DNA from: Cryptomeria japonica
Taxonomy: Eukaryota > Streptophyta > Pinopsida > Cupressales > Cupressaceae
Reading direction: 5' to 3'
Assembly: GCF_030272615.1 (NCBI RefSeq)
Contig: NC_081415.1
Coordinates: 108,954,406-109,018,405 of the forward strand
DNA: 64,000 nt
Below, one piece after another: positions 34,738 to 47,344 of this stretch. The translations under genes were made by a program, and so were the position numbers. The notes below the pieces were generated by a model that was given only the letters and a program-made list of their open reading frames with translations, did no database searches and was not told where the DNA came from. Position 1 is the first letter of the stretch. The number at the start of each line of letters is the position of its first letter.

Positions 34738-34992
34738 AGTTTTTAATTAAATCTCATAATTACTTACACAACGAAGTCTTGAAAAAACTTTACATAAATA
34801 AACAAAAGTATTAGGAGGGAGCTGACTCAAAAATCACATTGCTGAATTTTGATAAAACATCACGTAACTTAACAAAAGTATTAATTACAATTAATAAACA
34901 AGAGGAAAAATTACAAAATAGACAATTTTTTATTGCTATAGTCATATTGAAATCACCACTCTATGTGTACTTTTTGTACAATTTATATACTC

Positions 34993-35325
34993 AATATATA
35001 TGTTGTAACAGTACTTGGATAATGCTCAACATAAACCGCTGATGCATTATAATCAATGTACGGTTGTTTAACCTACCTCCAATGTAAAAAGTTAACATGT
35101 TGATTGCAACCAATGAGTCAATATAATGTTTTAACAATATTTGGATAATGCCCAACATAAACCGTCAATGCATTATAATGTTGATTGCAACGTACCAATG
35201 AGTCAATATAATGTTTTAACAATATTTGGATAATGCCCAACATAAACCGTCAATGCATTATAATCAATGTATGATTGTTTAACCCACCTCCAATATAAAA
35301 AGCCAACATACTGATTACAACATAC
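34993..35325 (+). repeat. Tandem repeat, three units (127, 85 and about 120 bp)
   Basis: Units begin at 34,993, 35,120 and 35,205 with AATATAATGTTTTAACAATA or a variant and share GGATAATGCCCAACATAAAC. The middle unit lacks about 40 bp present in the others. Confidence 0.85.
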
Positions 35326-35329
35326 CATT

Positions 35330-36830
35330 AATTAAAATTCTTCCCTAAGATGATTAGATAGTAAAAAATGAAAACCTATGAATTTATTTTTAAAAAAAAG
35401 CAAAAACATGCTATTAATATAAAGCATTATCTATTGGAGGAGTATCTCAAGGAGATCTAACATGGTGTGTCATGATTAAAATAAAGTAAAATTTTATATC
35501 AAATCAATTGAGAGGACCAAATATGTCGACAGATTGTACTGAAGTGACAAATGAGAAATGAGAATTTCATTCGACAGGCATATTTTTTATTTTTTACCTT
35601 GTGTCCACTTTGAGATTTATTCCAATCACTCTTTATCATGTTTAGATTTTTTCATCCAAAAGGAATTGAAGCACAAGTTTTGTGCAACCTTAATCTTTAT
35701 GGTCAATTCTCTCAACTCCTGTAAGCCACTGAAACAACACTAAAATGAGACAAAATGAGAAGAAAAAGTGCTTCAAAACCAATAATATGCTAACATAAAA
35801 AAAATAATATCAACTTTTTAGGTAAAATGCCTAATCACCGAAAAAATACAAGCATCATGCACACTATGAAGAAAAGAGAATAGATGATTTATTTCTTTAT
35901 TCTTTCTCACCATGATGGAAATTCTTTTTCAATTGTCCTTTGGAACACTGTGTTTGAAAAGAAGATTGTACAGAGGAATAAACAAAGTAGAATACTTTTG
36001 AGAATTGAGATCTGATGTGGGGTCTCATGGCTTAAATAGCCAACAAATAATGGTGAATATGTACTGTGATTATGACAAAAGAGCACTGTTTCTAAAGTGA
36101 AAGCAAATAGAGAACATAAATTGATAGATTTTGGCAAGAAGTTGGTGGTTTCCATTATTAAAGTATAATGGGTGGAGCTAGTGGAGGAGAGAAGAAAGGA
36201 CTGCATTAGGTCAAATGAATTCCTGTGAAATCCACCTAATGAGTGCCCCCCCATCTTCAGTAAGTGGGTGGTGGCAAAGAGACGGTGATAATGAGAGAAA
36301 TGTGCAAATCATGAATTATTAACATATGAAAGTTGATTATCAAGATTGAATTAGATAGCATAGAGATTAAATTGGATAAGTATTGGACTTTGTGATATGA
36401 TGAAAAGGAAAAGTTGGATACAAAACTTTGGAAAAATTGTTTTGACATGTGAAGGGTGGTCAGGAGTCACTTTCTATGCCAGCGAATTTACTGGTTTTGT
36501 GTAAAAAAAGCTATGGTCATGGGCTTAGGTGTGGTGGTGAGGGACCTATCACCAACACCATTCACACTCTGGTGGAATATCGTTGCATGTGTTTGATTAT
36601 TGTGGTGGAAATCTACCTAGTGAAAATGTTCATGTCTCTGCTTTTCTACAGTTGTTCATACAGTTTGAGCTACTGTTTGTTGTGATTCATGAGTGCCTTG
36701 CTGTCCATGATGGTGAGCAGTGATTGTATGCCATGTTGTCTGATTGACTCTGTAATGCCTGTGGATGCACGTCTCTGACTGTTTCTTCTGTCATTTGTGT
36801 TTTAAAGGGAATCAATAGTTGAAATAGTTT
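35330..36830. other. Unassigned stretch
   Basis: No protein family recognised on either strand. The longest open frame (35,907-36,254 minus, 115 codons) is Ser/Leu-rich without domain resemblance, and 36,449-36,685 (plus) likewise. I see no promoter or splice structure that supports a gene. Confidence 0.5.
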
Positions 36831-38540
36831 TGAGTTTCGAGTTGAAAAGTGAGTCATTATGTACAACTCTCAAGTTGACAATCGAGTCTTATCTCTTGTC
36901 GAGTTGGGGCTTTGCACTCACCAAAGTATTATCTGGGTAGGCTCATTTACAACTGTTTGTACAAGTCTCAAGTTAAAAACCGACTCAATATGTGCAAGTC
37001 TCAAGCTGAAAACTGAGTCAATATGTACAAGTTTCAATTTGAAAACCGAATCTTATCTCTTATAGAGTCAGGGCTTTGCACTCACCAAGACATTATTTGG
37101 ATAGGCTCATTTACAACGGTTTGTACTAATTTCAAGTTGAAAATTGAATCGATATTTACAAGTTTCCAGTCTCAAGTTGAAAACCGAGGCAATATTTGTT
37201 TTAATATTAATATTTTGAAAAGATTTAAAGTTTTAAATTTTATATAATTGATTTGTTAAGAGTTTTTTTATCTAATCTATATGATTGTTTAGTTATTCAA
37301 TATGTACAAGGCTCAACTTCAAAATCAAGTCAATACATGTACACTTTTCAAGTTGAAAACCAAGTCTTATCTCTTATAGTGTTTCGACTTTGTACTCACC
37401 AATGATTTGAGTAGGCTCATTAACAACTGTTCACGAGAAGATCAAGGTTCCATATTAGTCTAGTTAAACAAAATATATTTTTGATAGACACTCATTTATC
37501 AACTTCATGAGTAAACACCCAAGGGTCCATTGACACTTTTCAACTAAGTCTTATCTCTTATATTGTTGGAGCTCTCAAATTACCAAGACATGATTTGGGT
37601 AGGCTCATTCACAACTGTTCAACTTCACTAGAAGATCAAGTTTCCATATTAATCTAGTTAAACAAAATATTTTTAATATTAATAATTAATGAGATTTAAA
37701 GTTTTAAATTTCATAATTGAATATTAAGGATTTATTTTATTTTATCAAATCTATATGATCATTTAGCTATTTAATATGTACATGTCTCAAGCTGAAAACC
37801 TAGTGAATATGTACAAGATTCAAGTCTCAAGTTGAAAACCGAATGATATGTACAAGCCTCAAATTGAAAACCGAGTCTTATCTCTTATAGTGTCGGAGCT
37901 TTGCACCCACCAACACATTATTTGGGTAGGCTCATTTACAGCCTATCAAATTCACTAGAAGATCAAGGTTTCCATATTGATCTAATGAAACAGAAGATAT
38001 TTTTAATATTAATAGGTAAAGAGGTTTAAAGTACACAGTAATTGATTTTATTTTTTTATCAAATCTATACAATCTCTTAGCAATTCAATGTGTCCCAGTC
38101 TCAAGCTAATTTTTTTTGGATAGAGAGCTCCTAACCTTGATCAATATGTACAAGTCTCAAGTTAAAACTTTTACAACTAAGATTCCTTAGACTTATCTCT
38201 TATAGTGAGGGCACTCATTTATCAACTTCAGAAGAAAACTAAGGGTCCATTGACAATTTTACAATTTATAAGTTTCAACTTGAAATTTTTTCAATTTAGT
38301 CTTATCTATTATAGTGTGATGACTTTGCACTCAACAAGATGTGATCTTGGTAGGCTCATTTGCCACGGTAGAACTCAATAAGTACATGTCTCACTAAATT
38401 TTTTTGAGCTAAAACTTTTTCGACAAGTGTCTCTAGCCTTATCTCTTATAGTGTCAAGATCTTACACTCACCAAGTCTTGATCTTAGTGAGGACTCATTT
38501 ATCAACTTCACGATGAGGCTAAGAGTCTATTAATAATTTA
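36830..38540 (+). repeat. Long degenerate tandem array (TCTCAAGTTGAAAACCGA / CTTATCTCTTATAG family)
   Basis: Phrases such as CAAGTCTCAAGTTGAAAACC, CTTATCTCTTATAG and CACTCACCAAGACATTAT followed by GGGTAGGCTCATTTACAACT recur at irregular spacing of roughly 100-320 bp, at least eight times. It includes TTTTAATATTAAT blocks. Decayed satellite-like DNA; the frames 36,859-37,065 and 37,023-37,247 come from it. Confidence 0.75.
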
Positions 38541-39309
38541 TAATTGATTTGAAAAAGTTAACTATAAAATATTTTAAAAAATTATTAGGTGATTTATGAC
38601 TATTATTTAGATGAAGATTATTATTGTCTACAATTGTAATAATTGTTGTTTATTATTTTGTGCCTAGTATTTGTGTAGATATTTTAAAATTTGTTATGAA
38701 TATATGTATCCTTATATATTTAAAAAACAATATTTAATTTTTTAATTTTAAAAATTTAATTTAAAATTATTCAAATATTAATTTTATTTAAATGGAAAGA
38801 GTTCAAGATTATATTAATGTTTTTTTAATATTAAAAGAGATATTTAATAAGAATACAATTATAATTTTGAGAGAAATTTTATCAACAATTTTATTAATAA
38901 ATTGAAAAATGTAAGATAAGAATGAAAGAAACAATTATACATTTAAGATTTAATAAAATTTGTGTTAATTTGAATTAAATAATATTAAATAATAGTCAAT
39001 AATTTAGATTTTAGTTTGTATAAAATTTAATTTTTGTTGATTTATTTTTTTGGTTACTTATTCAATTTGACATTAAATAAAAAAATACATTATCTTAATA
39101 TTTTTAAGTTATTGTAAATAATTTTTTAAATTATTAAAAATTAATTCATAAGAAAAAAATATAATTGAATTTTTTGACTTAATTAATTTATTATTTTGAG
39201 ATGATGCATCTCGTAGGTTACTAAATTCTTTATAAACCATTCAAATTCACTAAGACATCTAAAATATTAAGTAAACTTTTCCTTTTACCTATCTATTAAG
39301 CATTTATTT
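38540..39309. other. Very AT-rich spacer
   Basis: Almost pure A/T with no coding potential. The right end (39,200-39,309) belongs to the same repeat family as 45,562-46,560 across LINE-B. Confidence 0.6.
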
Positions 39310-39432
39310 AATAAGTTCAACATTTTGGAATAAAGGGGTTACAACTTTATTAATTATCCAACAATAACATTACAAATACAATCCAGAGCCCTAGGCTCCA
39401 AAAGAAAAGCTCATCATTACACAACCTCATAA

Positions 39433-42400
39433 CCATTCATCTCCTCCACCAAGCTCCTATCAAGCTCCTAGTGAAAGTCAGGAGAAAGGTTCCCCCACCC
39501 CTCTACCTTCCAGTTACCATCCTTCTCAGAGGGCCACTTAGCCAGACAGTCAGTGGCCTTATTCCACTCCGTGGAATGTGGACAAACGTCACTTTGTTCC
39601 ATCCTAGAACTAATCTGCAATATCTGTTGAACAACCAAAGCAAGCTACCAGTTCACACCAATCACCTTCTTGACAATTAGCATATTGACAATAATCTAGG
39701 AATCCAATTCATAGATAACCTTACGCCACCCCAGGGCAAAAGCCCGTTTAAGGGCGTGAAGAATAGCAAGACCCTCCATAAAATTATTAGCATGTTGCCC
39801 TTGATAAATAGAAAAGAAGAACACAACCTTACCCATCCAATCTCTTCCAACTCCACCAATCCTCACAGGACCTAGATTACCTCACGAAGAACCATCAGTA
39901 TTGATCTTCAAAATATCTTCAGGAGGAGGCATCCATTTACCCTCCCTTTGAACCTTCTTCTTCGCCCTTCTACCTCTTCTAACACACGCAGAAGATGGAG
40001 ACAAACCCTTGAGGCCCAATCTTTCCACAATATTAGCATCCTCTTTATTCAAAGGAAACACCACCTCACATTTTTCTTCCACAGTCTCTTGAATCATGCC
40101 CATGATTATGTACCAAACTTGGGAGACAACAAGGATTTCTCCCTGAAAAATTCTTCTATTTCTTTCCAACCAAATTTTCCACAAAATGAAAGTAGGTCTA
40201 ATACTCCACACAATCTGAAGGAAAGGAACCAAGGTAGGAGGCTTACCCCATCTGCTCCAAAAGTCCACCAGGGATGAGACATGGATACAAGGATGTTTCC
40301 ATACACTCCACCACGAATGCCAAAGCTGGGAAGAGAAAAGGCACCTGAAAAACAAATGTGATGGTTCCTCCTCACTAGTACCACATAGAACACACTTAGA
40401 AGGACCTTGAAAACCACGCTTATGAATATTGTCCCAGGTTAAACATTTATTCAAGTCAAGCGTCCTTATAAAGAAATTGCACTTAGGCCAATAAAACTTA
40501 TTCTAGACATATTTCCACCACTGAACCTCACCCCCAGTTAGTCACTGAGATAGAAGTTTCTGATACTCACTAGCGACCGTAAAAGTGCCCTTGGGATTTG
40601 GGAGCCAAGCCAAAGTATCCTTCTTCTTGATGGAGTTACAATTCCTACTAGTTAAAATACCATATATCTCATCGCTTTCCTCCTGCAAACCAACTGTAGG
40701 TCAGTCTCCAGGATCCTTCCACTTTGCCATCTCCAATTGCCCATCTTGATAATAAGACTTGAAATCACTAACTCTAGGCCAACCTGCCTCCTAGAAATGT
40801 CGACATAAAATTATCAAATTGGGGTACTGAGAGATAATGGGAGGAAAGCCATCCCAAGAATCAGACCATAAAAGAGCCTCCTCCCCCTTTTTGTAAATCC
40901 AAAATAGGCCTTCCTTAACTAGAGCAGCTCCCTTCTTAAGCGTATTCCATAGCACACATGCCTTCTCAATCATAGGGTATCTAGGGATGTCTTCCTTCAA
41001 AACCCCTAGAAGATACTTATGTACAAGAATCCTAGCCCAGACTTGGTCCTGTTCCACACACCACATCCAGTACAGCTTTGCAGCCAATGCTTGCCCAGCC
41101 TTCCTTAAACCTAATCCCCCTAGTTGCTTCAGACTGCACACTGTTTCCCATTTAACAAGGCTCCATTTTGAGCACGACAAATTACCAGCCCACATGAATT
41201 GCCTTGCCAAAGCATCCAAATCCTTAACAAAGCCCGCAGGAGCCACCTGGATCAAACATCTATAAGTAGGGAGAGTCTGAACCATTGACTTGAGTAACTG
41301 AATCCACCCAGCAAAAGACAACACTTGTGAGTCCATAGGTTCACCTTCTAGTGAAACTTATCGATGATGTACTACCAAGAGACCCGAGTGAGATTCCCCA
41401 CAGAGATGGGAATACCCAGATATTTCAAGGGAAGAGAACCAATTTGGAACCTCAAAATCTGTGCAATCCTCAACTGAATAGGGTCAAGTGTGTTGAAAAA
41501 GAAGATGGAAGATTTATCCTCATTAATTAACTAACTAGATGCTACAAGATAGATATCCAAAACCTTGCATAGATTCGTAGCTTCTCTTATCTTAGCCAAT
41601 CCCATCAAAGCAGTGTCATCCACAAATTGGAGGTGCGACTGTGGAGCCACACCATCTCCCCATCTCCACCCATGGATAATACCTCTCTCCACGCTCTTCA
41701 TCATTAGTCTTCCTATTCCTTCAACAAGAAAAATGAAGAGGTAAGGGGAAAGGGGGTCCCCTTGCCTCAGACCCCTAGAGGCACTAAAGAGCTCAGTGGG
41801 CTCGCCATTAACCAAAACAAAGAAAGAGGTCAAAGTCACACAACTCATAACCCAAAGGATCCACTCCTCATCAAAACCAAAGGCTCCAAGAACTTTCCTG
41901 ATAAAGGACCATCACACTCTATCATAAGCCTTTGCCATATCAAACTTGATAAACATGGCTTTTTCCTTGGAAGTTGCCATAGAATGAATAGTTTTTGTAG
42001 CAATGACCACCCCATCAAGAATTTGTCTACCCTCCACAAAACCATTCTACTCTTCTGAAATTAGATACTTCAGCCATTTTTTCAATCTCTTAGCTATCAT
42101 CTTAGAGATGGTTTTGTAAATGATGTTGCATAGAGAAATAGGATGGAACTGACTTAACCGATCAACACTTTTGCATTTGGGAATATGCACAAGGAAAGTG
42201 GAGTTCAAAGCATGGAGCATATGTTTGTTACTCTGGGACTCCCAAACCACCTCCATTAAGTCTGTCTTGATTATATCCCAAAATTCTTGGAAAAATTCAA
42301 TGGGGAAGCCGTCAGGGCCTAGGGCTTTCCCTTTCTTCATTTGAAAAACAACTCTCTAGTTCCTCCAGTGGGGCAGGGCCCATAAGATGCTCATTCATCT

Positions 42401-43705
42401 CCCTAGTAACCAAAGAAGGTTTAGAAGAGAGGACCTGGGCATCCTCCACTAAACCCCCTTGCACATCTTCCCTAAACAGGGAAGCAAAGTACTAAACCAT
42501 CTCTTGAGACATCTCCTGCAGCGAAGCCACCTAATCACCCCTATTGTTGACAAGAAAAGGGATAGAATTGTCGTGACATCTGTTTTTCATTGATTGAAAG
42601 AAGAAAGAAGTATTTTTATAACCTTCTTGCAGCCATTCGATCCTTGCCCTTTGCTTCCAGTAAATTTCCTCTCGTAGTTCACATTCCTCCAAATTTTTCA
42701 CTGCCTTAGCTTTCTTTCTACTGAGGGCCTCAGAAAAACCAAACTCTCTTATATGTCTAGTAATACCATCCAACTCTTCTTGGGCAACCTCTTTAGCTTG
42801 GAAGATATTGCCAAAACATTGACGATTCCAACGTTTAAGTTGGTACTTCACGTATTGCAATTGCTTGGCGAAGGTGTACATCGCAGTACGAAAGGTGGGT
42901 CTTCTCCTCCTCCACTACTCTGCCACATAGTCATATAGAGATGGGTCTCACAACCACATAAGATGAAACTTGAAAGAGAGAGATCGAGAGATCTGAGTAG
43001 AGTGGGTAGAGAGTTTAATCGGTTAGTGATCCGACCCCCTCCAGTCTGAGATCTTAGTATAAGTAGACCAACCACCAACAACCCAGAAGCAGGAAACCAT
43101 AAAATGACCAAGCCTCTCTGCAATGTAATCATCCCCAATCCTCTGATTATTCCATGTAAACTAGCCATTTCTAGGCTTAATGTGCACCAGATGTAAAGAC
43201 AAAATGCTATCACGCATCAGGAAGGTCGACTGATCCAACTGCATAGCTCCTTCTCGCTTCTTAGCCAACTCCAAGATGGAATTACAATCACTCGCCATAA
43301 ACCATGGGTGGTAGGGTGCCGCACTACAAATAAAGGTGATATGAGACCACAAAATTTGCTTACCCTTTAAGTCTGTAGGCACATAAATATTGGAGATAAT
43401 AATAGATTCCCCTGTCTCAAGACTGGTTGCAATTTGACAGGGAAGATTTAGATGACATCCACCAAAGAGGGCGAACCTTGACCGGGTTCCATAAACAGGC
43501 CACCCCCCGACAAACCAATAGCCCCAATACACTAGCAATCTCCTCTCCTCCATAGTTTAGGAAGCAATCCAGTCATACTATCCACTGATGATTTAGTCTC
43601 TTGCAGAAAAAGAACATCCGACGAATCCCTTCTTACCAAATCGTGAATAATTTTTTGTTGAGGGCCACTGTTCAAGCCCCTAACATTCCAAGAGAGCACT
43701 ATCAT
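39433..43705 (-). pseudogene. LINE-B ORF2: endonuclease, reverse transcriptase, zf-RVT, RNase H
   Basis: The ATG at 43,705 gives MIVLSWNVRGLNSGPQQK and LFLQETKSSVDS, the endonuclease opening, with a stop after residue 54. Further on are ASDCNSILELAKKREG (near 43,290), FTWNNQRIGDDYI (near 43,160) and SDH*PIK (near 43,030), the last active-site box with a stop inside. RT shows GKALGPDGFPIEFFQEFW (near 42,325), FIKFDMAKAYDRV (near 41,950), GLRQGDPLSPYLFIFLVEG (near 41,765) and QFVDDTALMG (near 41,620), with the catalytic Asp residues present. The zinc segment CVLCGTSEEEPSHLFFRC lies near 40,395-40,340, and RNase H begins INTDGSS near 39,905. Neighbouring plus-strand frames are shadows. Confidence 0.92.
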
Positions 43706-44108
43706 TTGGGGGATTCAAAAAATGAGAATCCAAAGTCCTAATTGACCCTAACTCAACCAAGTTTTCCCCCATCAATTTTATCTTCTCCAAATCCTTCTTT
43801 CTTCCTGGCTTAGGCCATCTGTCAGTTGACCCTTTTTTCGTGTCCTTCTAAAGAATACCCAATTGGAGAGAAGTCTTCTCGCTCTTTGTCACATCAGGCC
43901 TTGATTTTAAAATTGAAATAGGAATACCCCCCTCATCCATAATCACTTCTACAATAGGATTCACTTTCTCCTGTGAGTCCTACTGGGAATCCATTTCCAT
44001 TAGCAATGCACTACCAACCTGTGGGTTCTGAAAAGCATCTAGAATAACCCCCTCCCAACCTATCACCAGAGTATTTTGTTCCAAACTCAATGATCCCGGA
44101 TTGACTTC

Positions 44109-45142
44109 CTATTGACTAAGATCATCCAGGGCTTCAAATCTGTTGAACATATCTTCTTCCAATCTCTCCTTCAAGGTTCTCTTTTGATCCCTGTTCTTGT
44201 TCTGAGCCTTGACAAGAACAAAGCCATCAACCCTTGCAACAACCTCAGAACTGGGGGCCTTACCTTTGTTAGATCCCGATGGATTTCGGGGTTCCACAGA
44301 AGGTTGAGGCTCACTAGGTTTTGATCCTGGACATCTTCTCTGTAAATGGCCATTTCATGTAATAACCGACATCTAAAAGGAAGGGTTTCATAGTCTAGCT
44401 ATTGCACCCAAGAATAAGACCCCACACAAATATCCATGGAATCTGGCAATGGCTTACTTAAATCAATTTCAATGCATATGCGGGCAAAAGTCATTACCTT
44501 TTTTATCCGAGTTTGTTGAGAAGCCCCAACCCGTTTCCCCAATAGAGAGGCCACCATACACAAAATGTCCTCCCACTAGCACTCAACCGAGAATCTGGGG
44601 AGCCAAACCCAAACTGGCACACAGTTTGGAAGCTCCTTTGAGAGGTTGAAGCCAACATGCCATGGTTTCATAAACAATACATTTTGGTTATGAAAGTAGG
44701 GACCACCTTCAAATACCTTATTATGATCCGCCATGTAGCTAAAGGTAACCATGAAGTAGTTATTTGCCAGTAACATAATATCCATCTCTCCCTTTGGCGC
44801 CCAAGTCCGTTGAGCCCAAGTTTCCAAAAATTGCAACGAAACCATCATTCCCAAAAACTTGCACAATAAAAAATGTTGCGAATAATAAGTAACCTCCTTG
44901 GCAATCCATTCCGGTTGAATGACTAGCCTTGGTCTCTCCTTTGAACGTTCCAGACATCCATTAACTTTTGGAATATGGGAACTGCCAGACGGTCCAAGTC
45001 CATCAACCCCCACATCAGGAGAAAATAAGTTGTTATTAAAAACCGTCATTGGTTGTGAAAGTGTCTTGGTTCCGATTGCTACACGAAAATCCATACCCTG
45101 AGCAGAACCCGATGGTTCACCAATGGTTGCTTGAGTGGCCAT
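44109..45142 (-). pseudogene. LINE-B ORF1 (DUF4283 plus zinc knuckle), three lesions
   Basis: The likely start is MATQATIGEPSGSAQGMDFR at 45,142; an upstream in-frame Met at 45,451 falls in the GC-rich leader. The DUF4283 core includes KFLGMMVSLQFLETWAQRTW, YFMVTFSYMADHNKVFEGGP and WVWLPRFSVEC, then a stop at 44,576. It continues with EDILCMVASLLGKRVGASQ and another stop. The CCHC knuckle follows as FRCRLLHEM and, after a one-base shift, GHLQRRCPGSK: the second Cys ligand is Leu. The tail ends ERLEEDMFNRFEALDDLSQ at 44,109. About 400 bp separate it from ORF2. Role: RNA-binding partner of the ORF2 enzyme. Confidence 0.88.
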
Positions 45143-45545
45143 GCTTAGATCCTGCATGCAATCCAAATCTTTGATCCAAAGTGGGGAATAACCCCGCACA
45201 ATTCCTGCACCCAACCCCCATAAAACCAACCCTTGAACATAGCCTCGACTAAAAAATAAACCACAGAAGGAATACAAAACCCTCAATCCAAGACCCCACA
45301 CCAAACCACACACCCAAACGCCGCACCCAAGCCCGCCCAAACCACCTCCAAAACCCACACTCAGTGAAGGAACAGGTCGTCGGACAGCCCGCAAACTGTC
45401 AACACCCCCCGCACAACACACATACCTCTCCCCGCACATGCACAACACCAAACCCTAGACACAAGTTAGGGCCGAATGCCCTAGCTTGGCTTGGCCACAA
45501 CTGCTACACCACACCGCTCCAACGCCACCCTAAATCCCAATTCCA
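45143..45545 (-). promoter_or_regulatory. LINE-B 5' untranslated region (internal promoter region)
   Basis: This leader is strikingly GC- and G-rich on the minus strand compared with all surrounding DNA. L1-type elements carry their promoter inside this region, so a promoter role is inferred from position; no specific site is recognised. The long open frame through it to 45,451 reflects composition. Confidence 0.55.
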
Positions 45546-45561
45546 AATAAGTTCAACATTT

Positions 45562-46560
45562 ATTACCTATTTATTACACATTTTTTGACAAAACACTAAT
45601 TTTTTATTTTGAGATGATGCATATCTTAGAGCTTTTGTCTTAATTTAAGCATGGTGGGGTATCACTTCCACTAAAATAATCAGGACACGATTCTACTCTC
45701 ATTCCTTAAAACTTTAATCATTCCTTACAACTTTAATCATTCCTTAAAACTTTAAGCCTCTCTTTTCAACAGAATCTATACGTTAATAAATTCTTTATAA
45801 ATTATCCAACTTCACTGAAGACATAAAAAATATTAAATAAACTCTTCCCTTTACGAATCTTTTACACATTTATTTTAATGTTAAACATTCCTTGTCTATT
45901 ACACATTTTTTGACTTCTTTAATTTATTACTTTGAGAGGATGTATATCTTAGATATTTTGTCTTAATTTAAGCATCGTGGGGTATCAATTCCACTAAAAT
46001 AATCATGACACAATTCTACTCTTTCTCCTTTAAAACTTTAAGCTTCTCTTTTCAACAAAACGTATACATTAATAAATTCTCTATATACTATTCAACTTCA
46101 CTGAAGATGTCTCAAATATTAAATAAACTCCTCCCTTTGCTTATCTATTACACATTTTTTGACTTCTTTAATTTTTCAGTTTGAGAGGATGTGCATCTAA
46201 GATCATACATCTCAAATATTAAATAAACTCCTCCCTTTGCTTATCTATTACACATTTTTTGACTTTATTAATTTATTAGTTTAAGAGGATGTGCATCTTA
46301 GATCATTCATCTTAATTTTAGCATTGTGGGGTATCAATTCCACTAAAATTTAATCACGACACTATACTACTCTTATTCCTTAAAACTTTAATCATTTCTT
46401 AAAAACTTTAAGCCTTTCTTTTCAACAAAAACCCATATGTTAATAAATTCTTCATAAAGTATTCAACTTTGCTGAAGACATAAAATATCAAATAAACTCC
46501 TCCCTTTACCTACATATTACACATTTATTTAAAAATTACTTAAATATAAATATTTATATA
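45562..46560 (+). repeat. Tandem array of about 320-350-bp units
   Basis: CTTAATTTAAGCAT followed by GTGGGGTATCA recurs at 45,639, 45,962 and 46,311. Each unit also has ACACATTTTTTGACTTCTTT, GAGAGGATGTGCATCTTAG, CTTTAAGC-TTCTCTTTTCAAC and AATAAACTCCTCCCTTTGC. The third interval is longer because a 75-bp piece (CTCAAATATTAAATAAACTC onward) is doubled near 46,115-46,260. One more partial unit lies left of LINE-B at 39,200-39,309. Confidence 0.85.
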
Positions 46561-47200
46561 TAAAATTGACTATACTAAATAGTCAAGGACTCAAGAGACT
46601 TTACCTTATTAATCCATTGCAATAAAGAAGTATTTCCATAGATCTTCTTAGCCTCCCCACAAAGCATAGAATAAAGATGAAGCCCAACTCCCTTAACTAG
46701 TGGGCCACTAACATTCTGACATAAATACATATATATTGACTTCAAATGTCTTTAAATAGAGCCAAAACTACACTTGCCCATGACTCTTTTTCCAACTGAA
46801 GCATATTTTTCTATGGAAATGATGAATTTGTATGCAAAACTACAATTGCCCATGACTCTTTATCCAACTCAAATATAATTTCCTATCAAATAATGAATGA
46901 ATTTGTATGATTTACCTTTAGTTTTAAACAAAACTGGTGGGAGAAGGTTGATAGGCATTGTTAGGCCAAAGTTTTGTCAGTCACTTTCTCAAGACAAATA
47001 CATTACAAAGCACGGAAGGCACAAATCCATGAGTGGACAGGCATCAGAATCATGGCCCCTCTAAAGCCAAAAAATCACACATCTCAACATCTATAATAAC
47101 ACCTCCTTGTCCACTTTCCACCTCAGAAACACAAGAAGATAAAAGTCTCTCCACCCAAGACCAAATCTGTCTGCCTGTCATACATCAGTGATGGATACAC
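46560..47200. other. Upstream flank of the 195-residue gene, with a 72-bp duplication
   Basis: AAAACTACACTTGCCCATGA at 46,764 recurs in near copy at 46,836, followed in both by CTCTTT-TCCAACT and GATGAATTTGTATG-like sequence. The rest, to 47,200, is unique and holds no other gene that I can see. Confidence 0.6.
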
Positions 47201-47206
47201 AATTTC

Positions 47207-47216
47207 TATATTTATA
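47207..47216 (+). promoter_or_regulatory. TATA box of the 195-residue gene
   Basis: TATATTTATA lies 129 bp before the ATG, in good position for a plant core promoter. A (TA)n(CA)n microsatellite at 47,270-47,307 falls in the presumed leader and offers weaker TATA-like alternatives. Confidence 0.5.
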
Positions 47217-47344
47217 GTGCAGAAGGCAGATCACAGATCACTGCAGTTTTGTCTAATGTTAAAAGGAAAAATATATATATAAACATATATATATATATAC
47301 ACACACATTTAATCAAGTCTATCAGAGGTCCATAGGCAAAAACA

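Larger units (their letters stand above)
39326..45545 (-). mobile_element. LINE-B: complete plant L1-type retrotransposon, 6.2 kb
   Basis: A 16-bp direct repeat AATAAGTTCAACATTT at 39,310-39,325 and 45,546-45,561 marks both ends. Minus-strand order: GC-rich 5' untranslated region (45,545-45,143), ORF1 (45,142-44,109), ORF2 from 43,705 with endonuclease, RT, zf-RVT and RNase H, and a short 3' end near 39,326. It is much better preserved than LINE-A, with a full target duplication, but carries at least a dozen stops or shifts. No poly(A) run is present at the 3' end. It sits within a tandem-repeat region that continues on both sides. Confidence 0.93.

Noticed and set aside
35907-36254. 115-codon minus-strand frame as a gene
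   Set aside because: No domain, no promoter or poly(A) context, and composition typical of random AT-rich sequence.
44576-45451. Start of LINE-B ORF1 at 45,451
   Set aside because: The first about 100 residues are Gly/Val/Cys-rich translation of the GC-rich leader; 45,142 fits the family start better.
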